A stretch of 64,000 nt of DNA, taken from assembly GCF_006740045.1 (NCBI RefSeq), contig NZ_AP019749.1, positions 62,001 through 126,000 on the forward strand, in the 5' to 3' direction. The first letter of the stretch is position 1; the number at the start of each line of letters is the position of its first letter. The position numbers and the translations under genes were made by a program. The DNA comes from Comamonas terrigena NBRC 13299 (GTDB lineage: Bacteria > Pseudomonadota > Gammaproteobacteria > Burkholderiales > Burkholderiaceae_C). Below are positions 56,947 through 64,000 of this stretch, one piece after another. Under the pieces are notes generated by a model that was not told the origin of the DNA, did no database searches, and was given only the letters and a program-made list of their open reading frames with translations.

Positions 56947-57864
56947 TCAGTGCGCGGGGCGTTCGCGCAGCATGTGCACAAAGCGCTGCGCGGCCAGGCC
57001 CAGGGGCCGCTCCTTGGACCAGACCCAGTCCACGAACAAGGTGGTGCCGTTGCTCAGGTTCTGCACGGGAATCTCCAGCAGCGTGCCGGCGGCAATGTGG
57101 GTTTCCACCAGGCCCTTGGGCAGCCAGCCCCAGGCCAGGCCGGTGCTGATCAGCGACAGCGCCGCCTGGTGGCTGTCGGTGCGCCACTGCTGGTGGGCAA
57201 ACACAAAGCGCGGATCGGTCTGCTGCGGGTCGCGGCTGGCCACCAGCACCTGGCGCGTGGCGGCCAGCTGGTCCACGTTCAGCTGGGGGGCGGGCCCCCC
57301 GGGTGCCTGGGCGGCCAGCGCGGCGCGCCAGGGGGCGAACTGCGGGGCCATCACGGCCACCAGGGTTTCCTGGCCCATTTCCTGGAAGTCCTCGCGCCCG
57401 TCAATCGCCGGGCGCTCGAACACCAGGGCCAGCTGGGCGCGGCCGGCGTGCAGCAGCTCCAGCGCATCATCCTGTGGCGCGGCCAGCACCTCCACCGTCA
57501 GTGCGGGGAATTCCTGCACCAGCGGCACCAGGCCATCGGCCCAGCCGGTGGACAGCAGCTCGGGCGCAATGGCAAAGGTCAGCCGCTCTTCCAGCCCCTG
57601 GTGCAGGGCCTGGGCCTGCTGGTTGAGCTGCTGCAGCTGGGCGGCCAGCAGACGTGCCTGCGGCTCCAACGCACGGGCCGCGGCGGTGGGCCGGGGTTCG
57701 CGCCCGCTGCGGTCGAACAGCTGCAGGTCCAGCTCGGCCTCCAGCTGGGCAACGGCCATGCTGACGGCCGACGGCACGCGCCCCAGCCGGCGCGCGGCGG
57801 CGGAAAACGAGCCGCTGTCCAGCACGGCCAGAAACAGCGGGACCTGTTCGGGAGGAAAAGCCAT
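56947..57864 (-). CDS. LysR-family regulator, divergent from a PACE efflux gene
   Basis: 305-residue LysR protein with helix-turn-helix SGSFSAAARRLGRVPSAVSMAVAQLE (about 17-42) and an effector domain. It begins with an ATG at 57864; an upstream TTG is also in frame. The divergent PACE transporter gene starts 74 nt away; AceR/AceI is the known model for this arrangement in Acinetobacter, so control of the transporter is likely. Confidence 0.83.
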   Translation of the reverse strand: MAFPPEQVPLFLAVLDSGSFSAAARRLGRVPSAVSMAVAQLEAELDLQLFDRSGREPRPTAAARALEPQARLLAAQLQQLNQQAQALHQGLEERLTFAIAPELLSTGWADGLVPLVQEFPALTVEVLAAPQDDALELLHAGRAQLALVFERPAIDGREDFQEMGQETLVAVMAPQFAPWRAALAAQAPGGPAPQLNVDQLAATRQVLVASRDPQQTDPRFVFAHQQWRTDSHQAALSLISTGLAWGWLPKGLVETHIAAGTLLEIPVQNLSNGTTLFVDWVWSKERPLGLAAQRFVHMLRERPAH

Positions 57865-57885
57865 GCCGGGCAATCTATCAGTAAA

Positions 57886-57921
57886 TTTGAAAGAAGCTGA
57901 CTTTCTTCTTCAGTTTTCAAA
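57886..57921. promoter_or_regulatory. inverted repeats between LysR and the PACE gene
   Basis: TTTGAAA (57886-57892) and TTTCAAA (57915-57921) flank an inner GAAAG-N7-CTTTC (57889-57905). The AT-rich stretch lies in the 73-nt gap between the two starts and suits a LysR site. Confidence 0.5.
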
Positions 57922-57937
57922 ACATACACTGCGCAGC

Positions 57938-58480
57938 ATGTCGAAACCCGTCTCTGCGATGGCATCCGCAAGTTCTCTCTCTGCCTCTTCCTCTGCTTCG
58001 TCTGTTTCTCCCGTAACCGCCACCCCTGCCCGTGCCACCGGCCTGCAAGGGGCCAGGCGCCGCGTGGTGTTTGTCGGCCTGTATGAGCTGATCGCCATCA
58101 TTGTCTCCAGCCTGCTGTTCATGGCCACAGGCCAGGATTCGGGCGCCTCCGGGGTGATGGCCGTGGTGGCTTCCTCCATCGCCATCCTGTGGAACCTCAC
58201 GTTCAACTGGCTGTTCGAGCGCTGGGAGTTGCGCCAGAGCCGCAAGGGCCGTTCCCTGCTGCGCCGCATCGTGCATGCCGTGGGCTTTGAAGGCGGTATC
58301 GCCGCCATGCTGATCCCGCTGATGGCCTGGTGGTTCGAGATCACGCTGTGGCAGGCTGTGGTGATGGAGGCCGGTCTGCTGGTGTTCTTCATGGTCTACA
58401 CCTTTGTCTTCAACTGGTGCTTTGACCGCATTTTTGGCCTGCCGGCCTCGGCCCAGGCGCAGCCGGTCGCTGCCAGCTGA
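57938..58480 (+). CDS. PACE (AceI) family efflux transporter
   Basis: Small inner-membrane drug/proton antiporter family; 180 residues with four predicted helices as two tandem repeats. The first repeat opens RRVVFVGLYELIAI with the Glu after Tyr; the second has RRIVHAVGFEGGIAAML, a matching Glu, and WNLTFNWLFERWE lies between. The 35-residue Ser/Ala-rich N-terminal tail is longer than usual (family about 145-155). Start ATG 57938; the next in-frame ATG at 57959 shortens the tail little. Likely substrates are biocides such as chlorhexidine, or polyamines. LysR partner divergent. Confidence 0.87.
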   Translation: MSKPVSAMASASSLSASSSASSVSPVTATPARATGLQGARRRVVFVGLYELIAIIVSSLLFMATGQDSGASGVMAVVASSIAILWNLTFNWLFERWELRQSRKGRSLLRRIVHAVGFEGGIAAMLIPLMAWWFEITLWQAVVMEAGLLVFFMVYTFVFNWCFDRIFGLPASAQAQPVAAS

Positions 58481-58550
58481 CCGCCGCGTCTGCAGGGCGG
58501 CTACAGCCGCAGCCGCTGCACCCGGCGCGGCAAGCCCCTCTCCATAATCC

Positions 58551-58584
58551 AAAAAAGCCCGCTGCCATGTAGCGGGCTTTTTTT
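58551..58584 (+). terminator. intrinsic terminator of the PACE gene
   Basis: A run, GCCCGCT / AGCGGGC stem and long T run (58551-58584). It would work on either strand; the nearest 3' end is the PACE gene. Confidence 0.88.
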
Positions 58585-58702
58585 GCGACGCGCGTTGCGC
58601 ATACACCCCTGCATCCCGGCATTCCGCGGCACGGCGCTGCACAATGTCAGGCAGGTGCGGCGTCACCCATCCGGGGGATGCCGCCTGTGCCAGGAGTCTG
58701 CC

Positions 58703-59470
58703 GTGCAGCCATCGCCTTCTTCGTCGCCATCGTCTTCCGCAACAGCCCACGCCTCTGCCAGTCCGCCACATACGGTGCAGGACCGCAGTCATGGTGCGGC
58801 CTTGTCCAGCCGGCTGAACTGGCTGCGCGCGGCCGTGCTGGGCGCCAATGACGGTGTACTGTCCACCGCCGGCCTGGTGCTCGGCGTGGCCGGGGCCGAT
58901 GCCAGCTTTTCCGCCCTGCTGGCGGCCGGTGTGGCCGGGCTGGTGGCGGGCGCGTTGTCGATGGCGGCGGGCGAATACGTCTCCGTCAGCACCCAGCGTG
59001 ATACCGAAAAGGCAGCCGTGCACCAGGAAAAAGCCGAGCTGGCGGCCCTGCCCGAGGCCGAGCTGCGCGAGCTGGCCGCCATGCTGCAGCGCAAGGGCCT
59101 GCAGCCCGCCACCGCCCACCAGGCTGCGCTGGAGATGACGCAGCACGACGCCCTGGCCGCCCATGCGGAGCTGGAGCTGGGCATACAGCCCGGCCAGTAC
59201 ACCAACCCCTGGCATGCGGCGTGGGCCTCGGCCGTGTCGTTTGCCGTGGGGGCGCTGGTGCCGTTGCTGACGGTGCTGCTGTCTCCCTCGACCTGGGCCG
59301 TGACCTGGACGGCCGTGGCCGTGCTGCTGGCGCTGGTAGCGACCGGCGTGGCATCGGCGCACCTGGGCGGAGCCCCCCGCCTGCCAGCTGCCCTGCGCAA
59401 TGTGGCAGGCGGCCTGCTGGCCATGGGGGTGACCTATGCCATCGGCCGGGTGGTGGGCGCCCAGCTATAG
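58703..59470 (+). CDS. VIT1/CCC1-family iron/manganese transporter
   Basis: Membrane transporter of 255 residues read from a GTG at 58703, which has AGGAG at 6-7 nt upstream and is the only good initiation signal. A Ser/Ala-rich N-terminal tail of about 30 residues is followed by DGVLSTAGLVLGVAGA, then the metal-binding ALSMAAGEYVSVSTQRDTE, a cytoplasmic helical segment rich in Glu, and three more helices. No iron-binding motif beyond these. The gene lies about 180 nt before the SAH riboswitch/metH unit. Substrate Fe2+ or Mn2+ by family. Confidence 0.88.
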   Translation: MQPSPSSSPSSSATAHASASPPHTVQDRSHGAALSSRLNWLRAAVLGANDGVLSTAGLVLGVAGADASFSALLAAGVAGLVAGALSMAAGEYVSVSTQRDTEKAAVHQEKAELAALPEAELRELAAMLQRKGLQPATAHQAALEMTQHDALAAHAELELGIQPGQYTNPWHAAWASAVSFAVGALVPLLTVLLSPSTWAVTWTAVAVLLALVATGVASAHLGGAPRLPAALRNVAGGLLAMGVTYAIGRVVGAQL

Positions 59471-59514
59471 CCCCGCAGGCACGGCGGCGCTGCACGCCGT
59501 AAAATCACAGGCTT

Positions 59515-59617
59515 CGCCCCAAGGAGCGCTGCAGCGGCCCGGTTGATGCCAACCCGCCCGTCAGGCTTGGGGCCCCGGCAGGCTGCGGCCCTGCCGCATG
59601 CAACGGCGCTCACCTGT
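59515..59617 (+). ncRNA. S-adenosylhomocysteine (SAH) riboswitch upstream of metH
   Basis: Matches the conserved SAH aptamer core: GGAGCGCTGC at the 5' side (59523-59532), an inner CAGGCTTGG element, GCAACGGCGCTCAC at the 3' side. The stem pairs GAGCGC (59524-59529) with GCGCTC (59606-59611). In Betaproteobacteria and other groups this RNA precedes ahcY/metH genes and turns expression on when SAH accumulates. It leads into the second half of methionine synthase. Confidence 0.9.
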
Positions 59618-59649
59618 TTTGTATCCCCAATTGTTTTCACACAGGTGAG
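59609..59649 (+). promoter_or_regulatory. SAH riboswitch expression platform (ribosome-site sequestering hairpin)
   Basis: CTCACCTGT (59609-59617) in the 3' stem strand is the reverse complement of ACAGGTGAG (59641-59649), which holds the ribosome-binding site of the downstream gene. In the free state this pairing hides the site; SAH binding locks the strand in the aptamer and frees it. Deduced from base-pairing. Confidence 0.75.
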
Positions 59650-59653
59650 TGCG

Positions 59654-62404
59654 ATGTCTGCTGCTGTCCCCGTCTCTATTCCTCCCATGCGCCTGTCGGG
59701 CCTGGAGCCCGTGTTCATCGGCGAGGACACGCTGTTCGTCAACGTGGGTGAGCGCACCAACGTCACCGGCTCCAAGGCGTTTGCACGCCTGATCCTGAAC
59801 GAGCAGTACGAAGAAGCCCTGGCCGTGGCCCGCCAGCAGGTGGAAAACGGCGCACAGGTGATCGACGTGAACATGGACGAGGCCATGCTGGACAGCAAGG
59901 CGGCCATGGTGCGCTTCCTGAACCTGATTGCCTCTGAGCCCGACATCGCCAAAGTACCGGTGATGGTGGACAGCTCCAAGTGGGAGGTGATCGAGGCCGG
60001 CCTGCGCTGCCTGCAGGGCAAGGGCATCGTCAACTCCATTTCCATGAAGGAAGGTGTGGAGGAATTCAAGAAGCACGCCAAGCTGGTCAAGCGCTATGGC
60101 GCGGCCGCCGTGGTGATGGCCTTTGACGAGAAAGGCCAGGCCGACACCTACGAACGCAAGATCGAAATCTGCGAGCGTGCCTACCGCCTGCTGGTCGATG
60201 AGGTCGGCTTCCCGCCCGAAGACATCATCTTCGACCCGAACATCTTTGCCGTGGCCACCGGCATCGAAGAGCACAACAACTACGGCGTCGATTTCATCGA
60301 AGCCACGCGCTGGATCAAGCAGAACCTGCCCGGTGCCAAGGTGTCCGGCGGCGTGTCCAACGTGTCGTTCTCGTTCCGCGGCAACGACCCGGTGCGCGAA
60401 GCCATCCACACCGTGTTCCTGTACCACGCGATTGCGGCCGGCATGGACATGGGCATCGTCAACGCCGGCATGGTCGGCGTGTACGACGACCTGGAACCCC
60501 AACTGCGCGAGCGCGTGGAAGATGTGGTGCTGAACCGCCGCCCCGATGCGGCCGAGCGTCTGCTGGAGATCGCAGACCAGGCCAAGGGCAACGCCAAGGA
60601 CGACAGCAAAAAGCTGGAATGGCGCGGCACGGCCGAGCACCCCCGCACCGTCAGCGAACGCCTGTCGCACGCCCTGGTGCACGGCATCACCGACTTCATC
60701 ACCGAAGACACGGAAGAGGCCTACCAGGCGATCGTGGTGCAGGGCGGCGGCCGCCCGCTGCACGTGATCGAAGGGCCGTTGATGGACGGCATGAACGTGG
60801 TGGGCGACCTGTTCGGCGCGGGCAAGATGTTCCTGCCCCAGGTCGTCAAGTCCGCCCGCGTGATGAAGCAGGCCGTGGCCCACCTGGTGCCCTACATCGA
60901 AGAGGAAAAGCGCCAGCAGGAAGCCGCAGGCCTGGATGTGTCGAGCAAGGGCAAGATCGTCATCGCCACCGTCAAGGGCGATGTGCACGACATCGGCAAG
61001 AACATCGTCACCGTGGTGCTCCAGTGCAACAACTTCGAAGTCATCAACATGGGCGTGATGGTGCCCTGCCATGAGATCCTGGCCCGTGCCAAGGCCGAAG
61101 GTGCGGACATCATCGGTCTGTCCGGCCTGATCACCCCCAGCCTGGAAGAGATGCAGTACGTCGCGGGCGAAATGCACAAGGACGACTACTTCCGCATCAA
61201 GAAGATTCCGCTGCTGATCGGCGGCGCCACCTGCTCGCGCGTGCACACGGCCGTGAAGATTGCGCCCAACTACGAAGGCCCGGTGGTCTATGTGCCCGAT
61301 GCCTCGCGCTCGGTCAGCGTGGCGCAGAGCCTGCTGGGCGAAGGCAAGGACGCCTATGTCAGCGAGGTGATGGCCGACTACGACAAGGCCCGCAGCCAGC
61401 ACGCCAACAAGAAGAAGACCCCGCTGTGGACGCTGGAGCAGGCCCGCGCCAATGCCACGCCGGTGGACTTTGCCCACCATGCCCCCGTGGTGCCCCGTGC
61501 GCTGGGGCGCAAGGTGTTCCAGAACTTCGATCTGGCCGAGATTGCCCGCTACATCGACTGGGGCCCGTTCTTCCAGACCTGGGACCTTGCTGGTCCCTAT
61601 CCCGCCATCCTCGAGGACGAGGTCGTGGGCGAGCAGGCCCGCCAGGTGCTGGCCGACGCCCAGGCCATGCTCAAGAAGATCATCGAAGGCCGCTGGCTGC
61701 AGGCCAATGGCGTGATGGGCCTGTTCCCTGCCAACCGGGTGGGCGACGACGTCGTGTTCTACACCGATGAATCACGCACCCAGGTGCTGAGCACCTGGTA
61801 CGGCATGCGCCAGCAGACCGAAAAGCAGATCGTGGACGGCGTGATGCGCCCCAGCCGCTGCCTGGCCGACTTTGTGGCCACCAGGGACAGCGGCATTGCC
61901 GACTACGCCGGCATGTTCGCCGTCACCGCGGGCATTGGTGCCGAGAAGAAGGACCAGGAATTCGAAGCCGCGCTGGACGACTACAGCGGCATCATGTTCA
62001 AGGCCCTGGCCGATCGCCTGGCCGAAGCCTTTGCCGAGTGCCTGCACGAGCGCGTGCGCAAGGACCTGTGGGGCTATGCCGAAGACGAGCAGCTGAGCAA
62101 CGAGCAGCTGATCAAGGAACAGTACAAAGGCATCCGTCCCGCGCCGGGCTACCCCGCCTGCCCCGACCACACGGCCAAGACCGATCTGTTCAAGGTGCTG
62201 AACGCCCAGGAGATCGGCATGACCCTGACCGAAAGCCTGGCCATGTTCCCGGCCTCCAGCGTCAGCGGCTTCTACCTGGGCCACACCGACGCCACCTACT
62301 TCAACGTAGGCCAGATCGGTGAAGACCAGCTGGAAGACATGGCCCAGCGTCGCGGCATCGATCTTGAGACGATGCGACGGGCACTGGCACCGAACCTGGG
62401 CTGA
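59654..62404 (+). CDS. metH: methionine synthase, pterin/cobalamin/activation half (MetH C-terminal part)
   Basis: Holds three MetH domains: methyltetrahydrofolate-binding pterin domain (about 20-290, [34 protein letters not shown]), cobalamin domain with [11 protein letters not shown] (the DxHxxG base-off ligand His, about 439-449) and the SAM-dependent activation domain with [12 protein letters not shown] (about 833-844). 916 residues; it lacks the homocysteine domain, which is encoded at 38.3 kb. The ATG at 59654 has AGGTGAG upstream, controlled by the SAH riboswitch. Confidence 0.95.
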   Translation: MSAAVPVSIPPMRLSGLEPVFIGEDTLFVNVGERTNVTGSKAFARLILNEQYEEALAVARQQVENGAQVIDVNMDEAMLDSKAAMVRFLNLIASEPDIAKVPVMVDSSKWEVIEAGLRCLQGKGIVNSISMKEGVEEFKKHAKLVKRYGAAAVVMAFDEKGQADTYERKIEICERAYRLLVDEVGFPPEDIIFDPNIFAVATGIEEHNNYGVDFIEATRWIKQNLPGAKVSGGVSNVSFSFRGNDPVREAIHTVFLYHAIAAGMDMGIVNAGMVGVYDDLEPQLRERVEDVVLNRRPDAAERLLEIADQAKGNAKDDSKKLEWRGTAEHPRTVSERLSHALVHGITDFITEDTEEAYQAIVVQGGGRPLHVIEGPLMDGMNVVGDLFGAGKMFLPQVVKSARVMKQAVAHLVPYIEEEKRQQEAAGLDVSSKGKIVIATVKGDVHDIGKNIVTVVLQCNNFEVINMGVMVPCHEILARAKAEGADIIGLSGLITPSLEEMQYVAGEMHKDDYFRIKKIPLLIGGATCSRVHTAVKIAPNYEGPVVYVPDASRSVSVAQSLLGEGKDAYVSEVMADYDKARSQHANKKKTPLWTLEQARANATPVDFAHHAPVVPRALGRKVFQNFDLAEIARYIDWGPFFQTWDLAGPYPAILEDEVVGEQARQVLADAQAMLKKIIEGRWLQANGVMGLFPANRVGDDVVFYTDESRTQVLSTWYGMRQQTEKQIVDGVMRPSRCLADFVATRDSGIADYAGMFAVTAGIGAEKKDQEFEAALDDYSGIMFKALADRLAEAFAECLHERVRKDLWGYAEDEQLSNEQLIKEQYKGIRPAPGYPACPDHTAKTDLFKVLNAQEIGMTLTESLAMFPASSVSGFYLGHTDATYFNVGQIGEDQLEDMAQRRGIDLETMRRALAPNLG

Positions 62405-62424
62405 TTTTTTTCACGCCATCTCCC

Positions 62425-62462
62425 AAGCAAAAAGCCAAGGCACTGCCTTGGCTTTTTGCTTG
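62425..62462. terminator. bidirectional terminator after metH
   Basis: Perfect 16-bp stem AAGCAAAAAGCCAAGG (62425-62440) with complement (62446-62461) and T/A runs on each side; suits metH and the converging small gene. Confidence 0.88.
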
Positions 62463-62489
62463 GGGCTGCGACCTTCCGGCCGCAGCCGT

Positions 62490-62690
62490 TCAGGCCTTCT
62501 TGACCATGTGCTGCGGGCGCTTTTTGGCCTTGGCGTGCTTGGTGGCCTTGGCCTTGTGGGGCGTGGCGTGCGCCGACGTCTTCTTGGCGGCGGAGACCTG
62601 GGTGTGCTGGCTGGCCGTCAGCGGGCTGCTGTAGGCGGCAGGGGCCAGAAAGGCGGCGGCAAGGCCGAGGGCGAGCAAGGTGCTTTTCAT
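62490..62690 (-). CDS. small Lys/His/Ala-rich exported protein
   Basis: 66 residues: a clean signal peptide (MKSTLLALGLAAAFLAPAAYS) followed by a basic, Ala/Thr/Lys/His-rich tail (HKAKATKHAKAKKRP). GGAG lies 8 nt before the ATG at 62690. The composition resembles acid-shock-type periplasmic peptides, but homology cannot be claimed. I do not know its role. Confidence 0.65.
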   Translation of the reverse strand: MKSTLLALGLAAAFLAPAAYSSPLTASQHTQVSAAKKTSAHATPHKAKATKHAKAKKRPQHMVKKA

Positions 62691-62861
62691 CTGTTATCTC
62701 CAGGTTATTGAAAAGACGGACAAGAGTTCCGCGCCCATTCTGGTGCCTGTGGACCAGGGCCGGCAATCACTGGGAAATACGTATTTCAGGCCTGGGGATT
62801 CGCTCATCTGGCGTTCAGGTGGTGCTGCTAGCGTGGGCGCCTGCGGACCGGTCGTGGCTGC

Positions 62862-63245
62862 TCAGTAGGTGATCTGGATATTCGCCATGTCGTCGTGGTT
62901 GCCGGTGGTGCTCAGCAGGCGGCGGCCCTGGTCGTCGACCACGATGAAATGCGTGGGGTTCTGGGGGTCGCGCTTGGCGGTGACCTGGATTTCCTTCACC
63001 CGCTGTCCGCTGATGATCACGGCCTTGGACGTGGGCCGGTTGGGCGGAAAGATCAGGCAGGAATGGCCGGCCAGTTCACCCTGGGCACAGGCTTCGGTGC
63101 CGTAGAGCTTGGCGGGCTTGCCGCCGTAGGTGATGGGGGTTCCGGGAGGGAAGTGCAGGGTTTCGGGAAGCATGGCTTCGTCGAACAGGCAGCCGCCCAA
63201 GGCAAGGGTGGCCGCCAGCAGCAGGCCGCGGCGGATGGTGAGCAT
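62862..63245 (-). CDS. lipoprotein of unknown function
   Basis: 127 residues from the ATG at 63245 (GGGAGG 8 nt upstream). The signal peptide ends in a lipobox, LALGGC, with Cys at residue 19, so it should be a membrane-anchored lipoprotein. The mature part (ITYGGKPAKLYGTEACAQGELAGHSCLIF) has two further Cys residues and ends in beta-rich sequence. The longer frame to 63575 crosses promoter-like DNA and was rejected. No neighbour suggests a role. Confidence 0.75.
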   Translation of the reverse strand: MLTIRRGLLLAATLALGGCLFDEAMLPETLHFPPGTPITYGGKPAKLYGTEACAQGELAGHSCLIFPPNRPTSKAVIISGQRVKEIQVTAKRDPQNPTHFIVVDDQGRRLLSTTGNHDDMANIQITY

Positions 63246-63593
63246 GTGGTTTTCCTCCCTGAGCGCAATCTTTTTTATGGCTGCGGACGCAGGGCTGCCC
63301 CGGAACGAAAAGCGTTTTTCAGGGATGACCGTTGGTCGGCGCAGGCGCGAGGGTAGCGTGCTCTGGCGCGGCGGTGGATTGAAAAAATCTTTGCATTCCG
63401 CCGGGCAGTTCGAAGATTCCCTCAGTGCGGTGCATGAATGCGCCTTGCATGTGCGGCGACGTCGTACAAATTCTTCTGATGGAAATGGCAGTTCACGCAT
63501 GCTGTGTGCGTGTGGGTTGCTCTTATCTTGATAGTTTTTGTGGTGGTGCACGCAGCACGCCCTGCGCCACGGCAACCCGGGGCGCGGGGCGGG
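63246..63593. other. gene-free gap between the lipoprotein and ankyrin genes
   Basis: Includes the lipoprotein's promoter region with an AT-rich part. Short ORFs in several frames lack ribosome sites. I found no RNA gene, repeat or clear terminator. Confidence 0.5.
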
Positions 63594-64000
63594 TCAGCGC
63601 CCGCCTGCGGCGCGCAGCAGATCGGCGATGGCGGTGTAGCCGCGCTGCTGGGCATGCTGCAGCGGGCGCACGCCGTCGCCATCGGCCAGGTTGGGGTTGG
63701 CGCCAGCGGCCAGCAGCAGTTGCACGATCTGCTGGTGGCGGGGGCCGCCGTCGCTCAGCAAGATGGCTTCCAGCAGCGCTGTCCAGCCCAGGCGGTTGAT
63801 GTGGTCCACCTCCACGCCGGCGGTGATCAGTGTGCGTACGGCCTCCACATGGCCGCGCTCGGCGGCGGGAATCAAGGCGGTGCCGCCGTAGCGGTTGGTG
63901 CTGCGCAGGTCGGCGCCGTGGGCCAGGGTGAGCTGCAGGATCTCGAGCAGCCCACGTGCGCCGGCGTACAGATAGGGGCTGTCCTGGATAGCGTCCTTGG
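63594..64000 (-). CDS. ankyrin-repeat protein (partial)
   Basis: The frame is open through the right edge, so the N-terminus is missing; 134 residues are visible. At least three ankyrin-type repeats can be read: STNRYGGTALIPAAERGHVEAVRTLITAGVEVD, its neighbour INRLGWTALLEAI and HQQIVQLLLAAGANPNLAD, then GVRPLQHAQQRGYTAIADLL (each a helix-turn-helix of about 33 residues). Ankyrin repeats mediate protein binding; a periplasmic or cytoplasmic place cannot be decided without the N-terminus. Confidence 0.85.
   Translation of the reverse strand, partial: KDAIQDSPYLYAGARGLLEILQLTLAHGADLRSTNRYGGTALIPAAERGHVEAVRTLITAGVEVDHINRLGWTALLEAILLSDGGPRHQQIVQLLLAAGANPNLADGDGVRPLQHAQQRGYTAIADLLRAAGGR

Noticed and set aside
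59561..61480. A 639-residue minus-strand ORF opposite metH
   Set aside because: Antisense to a near-complete MetH with all motifs; it also covers the riboswitch.
63246..63575. Extended N-terminus of the lipoprotein ORF
   Set aside because: It would bury the signal peptide and lipobox inside the protein; the ATG at 63245 has a good ribosome site.

Overview
The window is GC-rich, densely packed bacterial chromosome. Its gene content points to the Betaproteobacteria, most likely Comamonadaceae (Comamonas, Delftia or Acidovorax type). Supporting signs are tripartite-tricarboxylate (Bug/TctC) binding proteins, a methionine synthase split into two genes, an S-adenosylhomocysteine riboswitch before the second of these, a UbiM-like hydroxylase, a PagL deacylase and many LysR regulators. 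I see no insertion sequence, prophage, CRISPR array, tRNA or rRNA. In high-GC DNA like this, many long antisense ORFs are shadows of real genes.

Layout. 0-4 kb: heavy-metal RND pump (cut by the left edge) and its adaptor. 4.2-11.2 kb: acetate CoA-transferase, uracil permease, UbiM-like hydroxylase and acetoacetyl-CoA synthetase. 11.4-13.3 kb: minCDE. 13.4-20.4 kb: small redox enzymes, D-amino-acid dehydrogenase with a divergent ArgP-like regulator, TetR, universal stress protein, metallophosphoesterase and LysR. 20.5-24.9 kb: small membrane protein, GTP-type PEP carboxykinase, 50-residue membrane peptide and threonine deaminase. 25.1-29.3 kb: an iron-uptake signalling set (ECF sigma, FecR-type anti-sigma, TonB receptor) behind a Fur-like palindrome. 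29.5-40.7 kb: AidB-like acyl-CoA dehydrogenase, RecQ, PagL, FAD oxidase, formylglutamate hydrolase, HisC, AlkB, first methionine synthase half and an Ala/Pro/Gln-rich protein with a cysteine tail.

40.8-43.7 kb: a nitric-oxide defence unit. Three GGT-N7-ACC boxes and a sigma-54 promoter precede a 21-codon leader ORF that overlaps the start of a quinol NO reductase; a hemerythrin-like protein follows with a 1-nt overlap. 43.8-52.1 kb: a LysR gene divergent from seven co-directional genes (hydratase, acyl-CoA dehydrogenase, CoA-transferase, MmgE/PrpD, Bug protein, VOC protein, CitE-like lyase). Its composition matches the itaconate degradation cluster known from Pseudomonas aeruginosa, with a Bug protein where I recall a dicarboxylate-uptake component. 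52.2-58.5 kb: glutamate dehydrogenase, FAH-like protein, second Bug protein, PPK2, and a LysR/PACE efflux pair. 58.7-62.4 kb: VIT-type metal transporter, SAH riboswitch and second methionine synthase half. 62.4-64 kb: a small Lys/His-rich exported peptide, a lipoprotein and a truncated ankyrin-repeat gene.

Metabolically the window links short-chain and C5 dicarboxylic acid use (CoA-transferases, acetoacetyl-CoA synthetase, itaconate set) with gluconeogenesis (PEPCK), amino-acid catabolism (DadA, IlvA, Gdh) and the methyl cycle, alongside stress functions (NO reductase, alkylation repair, metal efflux, lipid A remodelling). The most distinctive regulatory features are the NorR/sigma-54 architecture with its overlapping leader ORF, the SAH riboswitch whose 3' strand can pair with the ribosome-binding site, and several near-perfect palindromes in divergent promoters that no annotated site explains.
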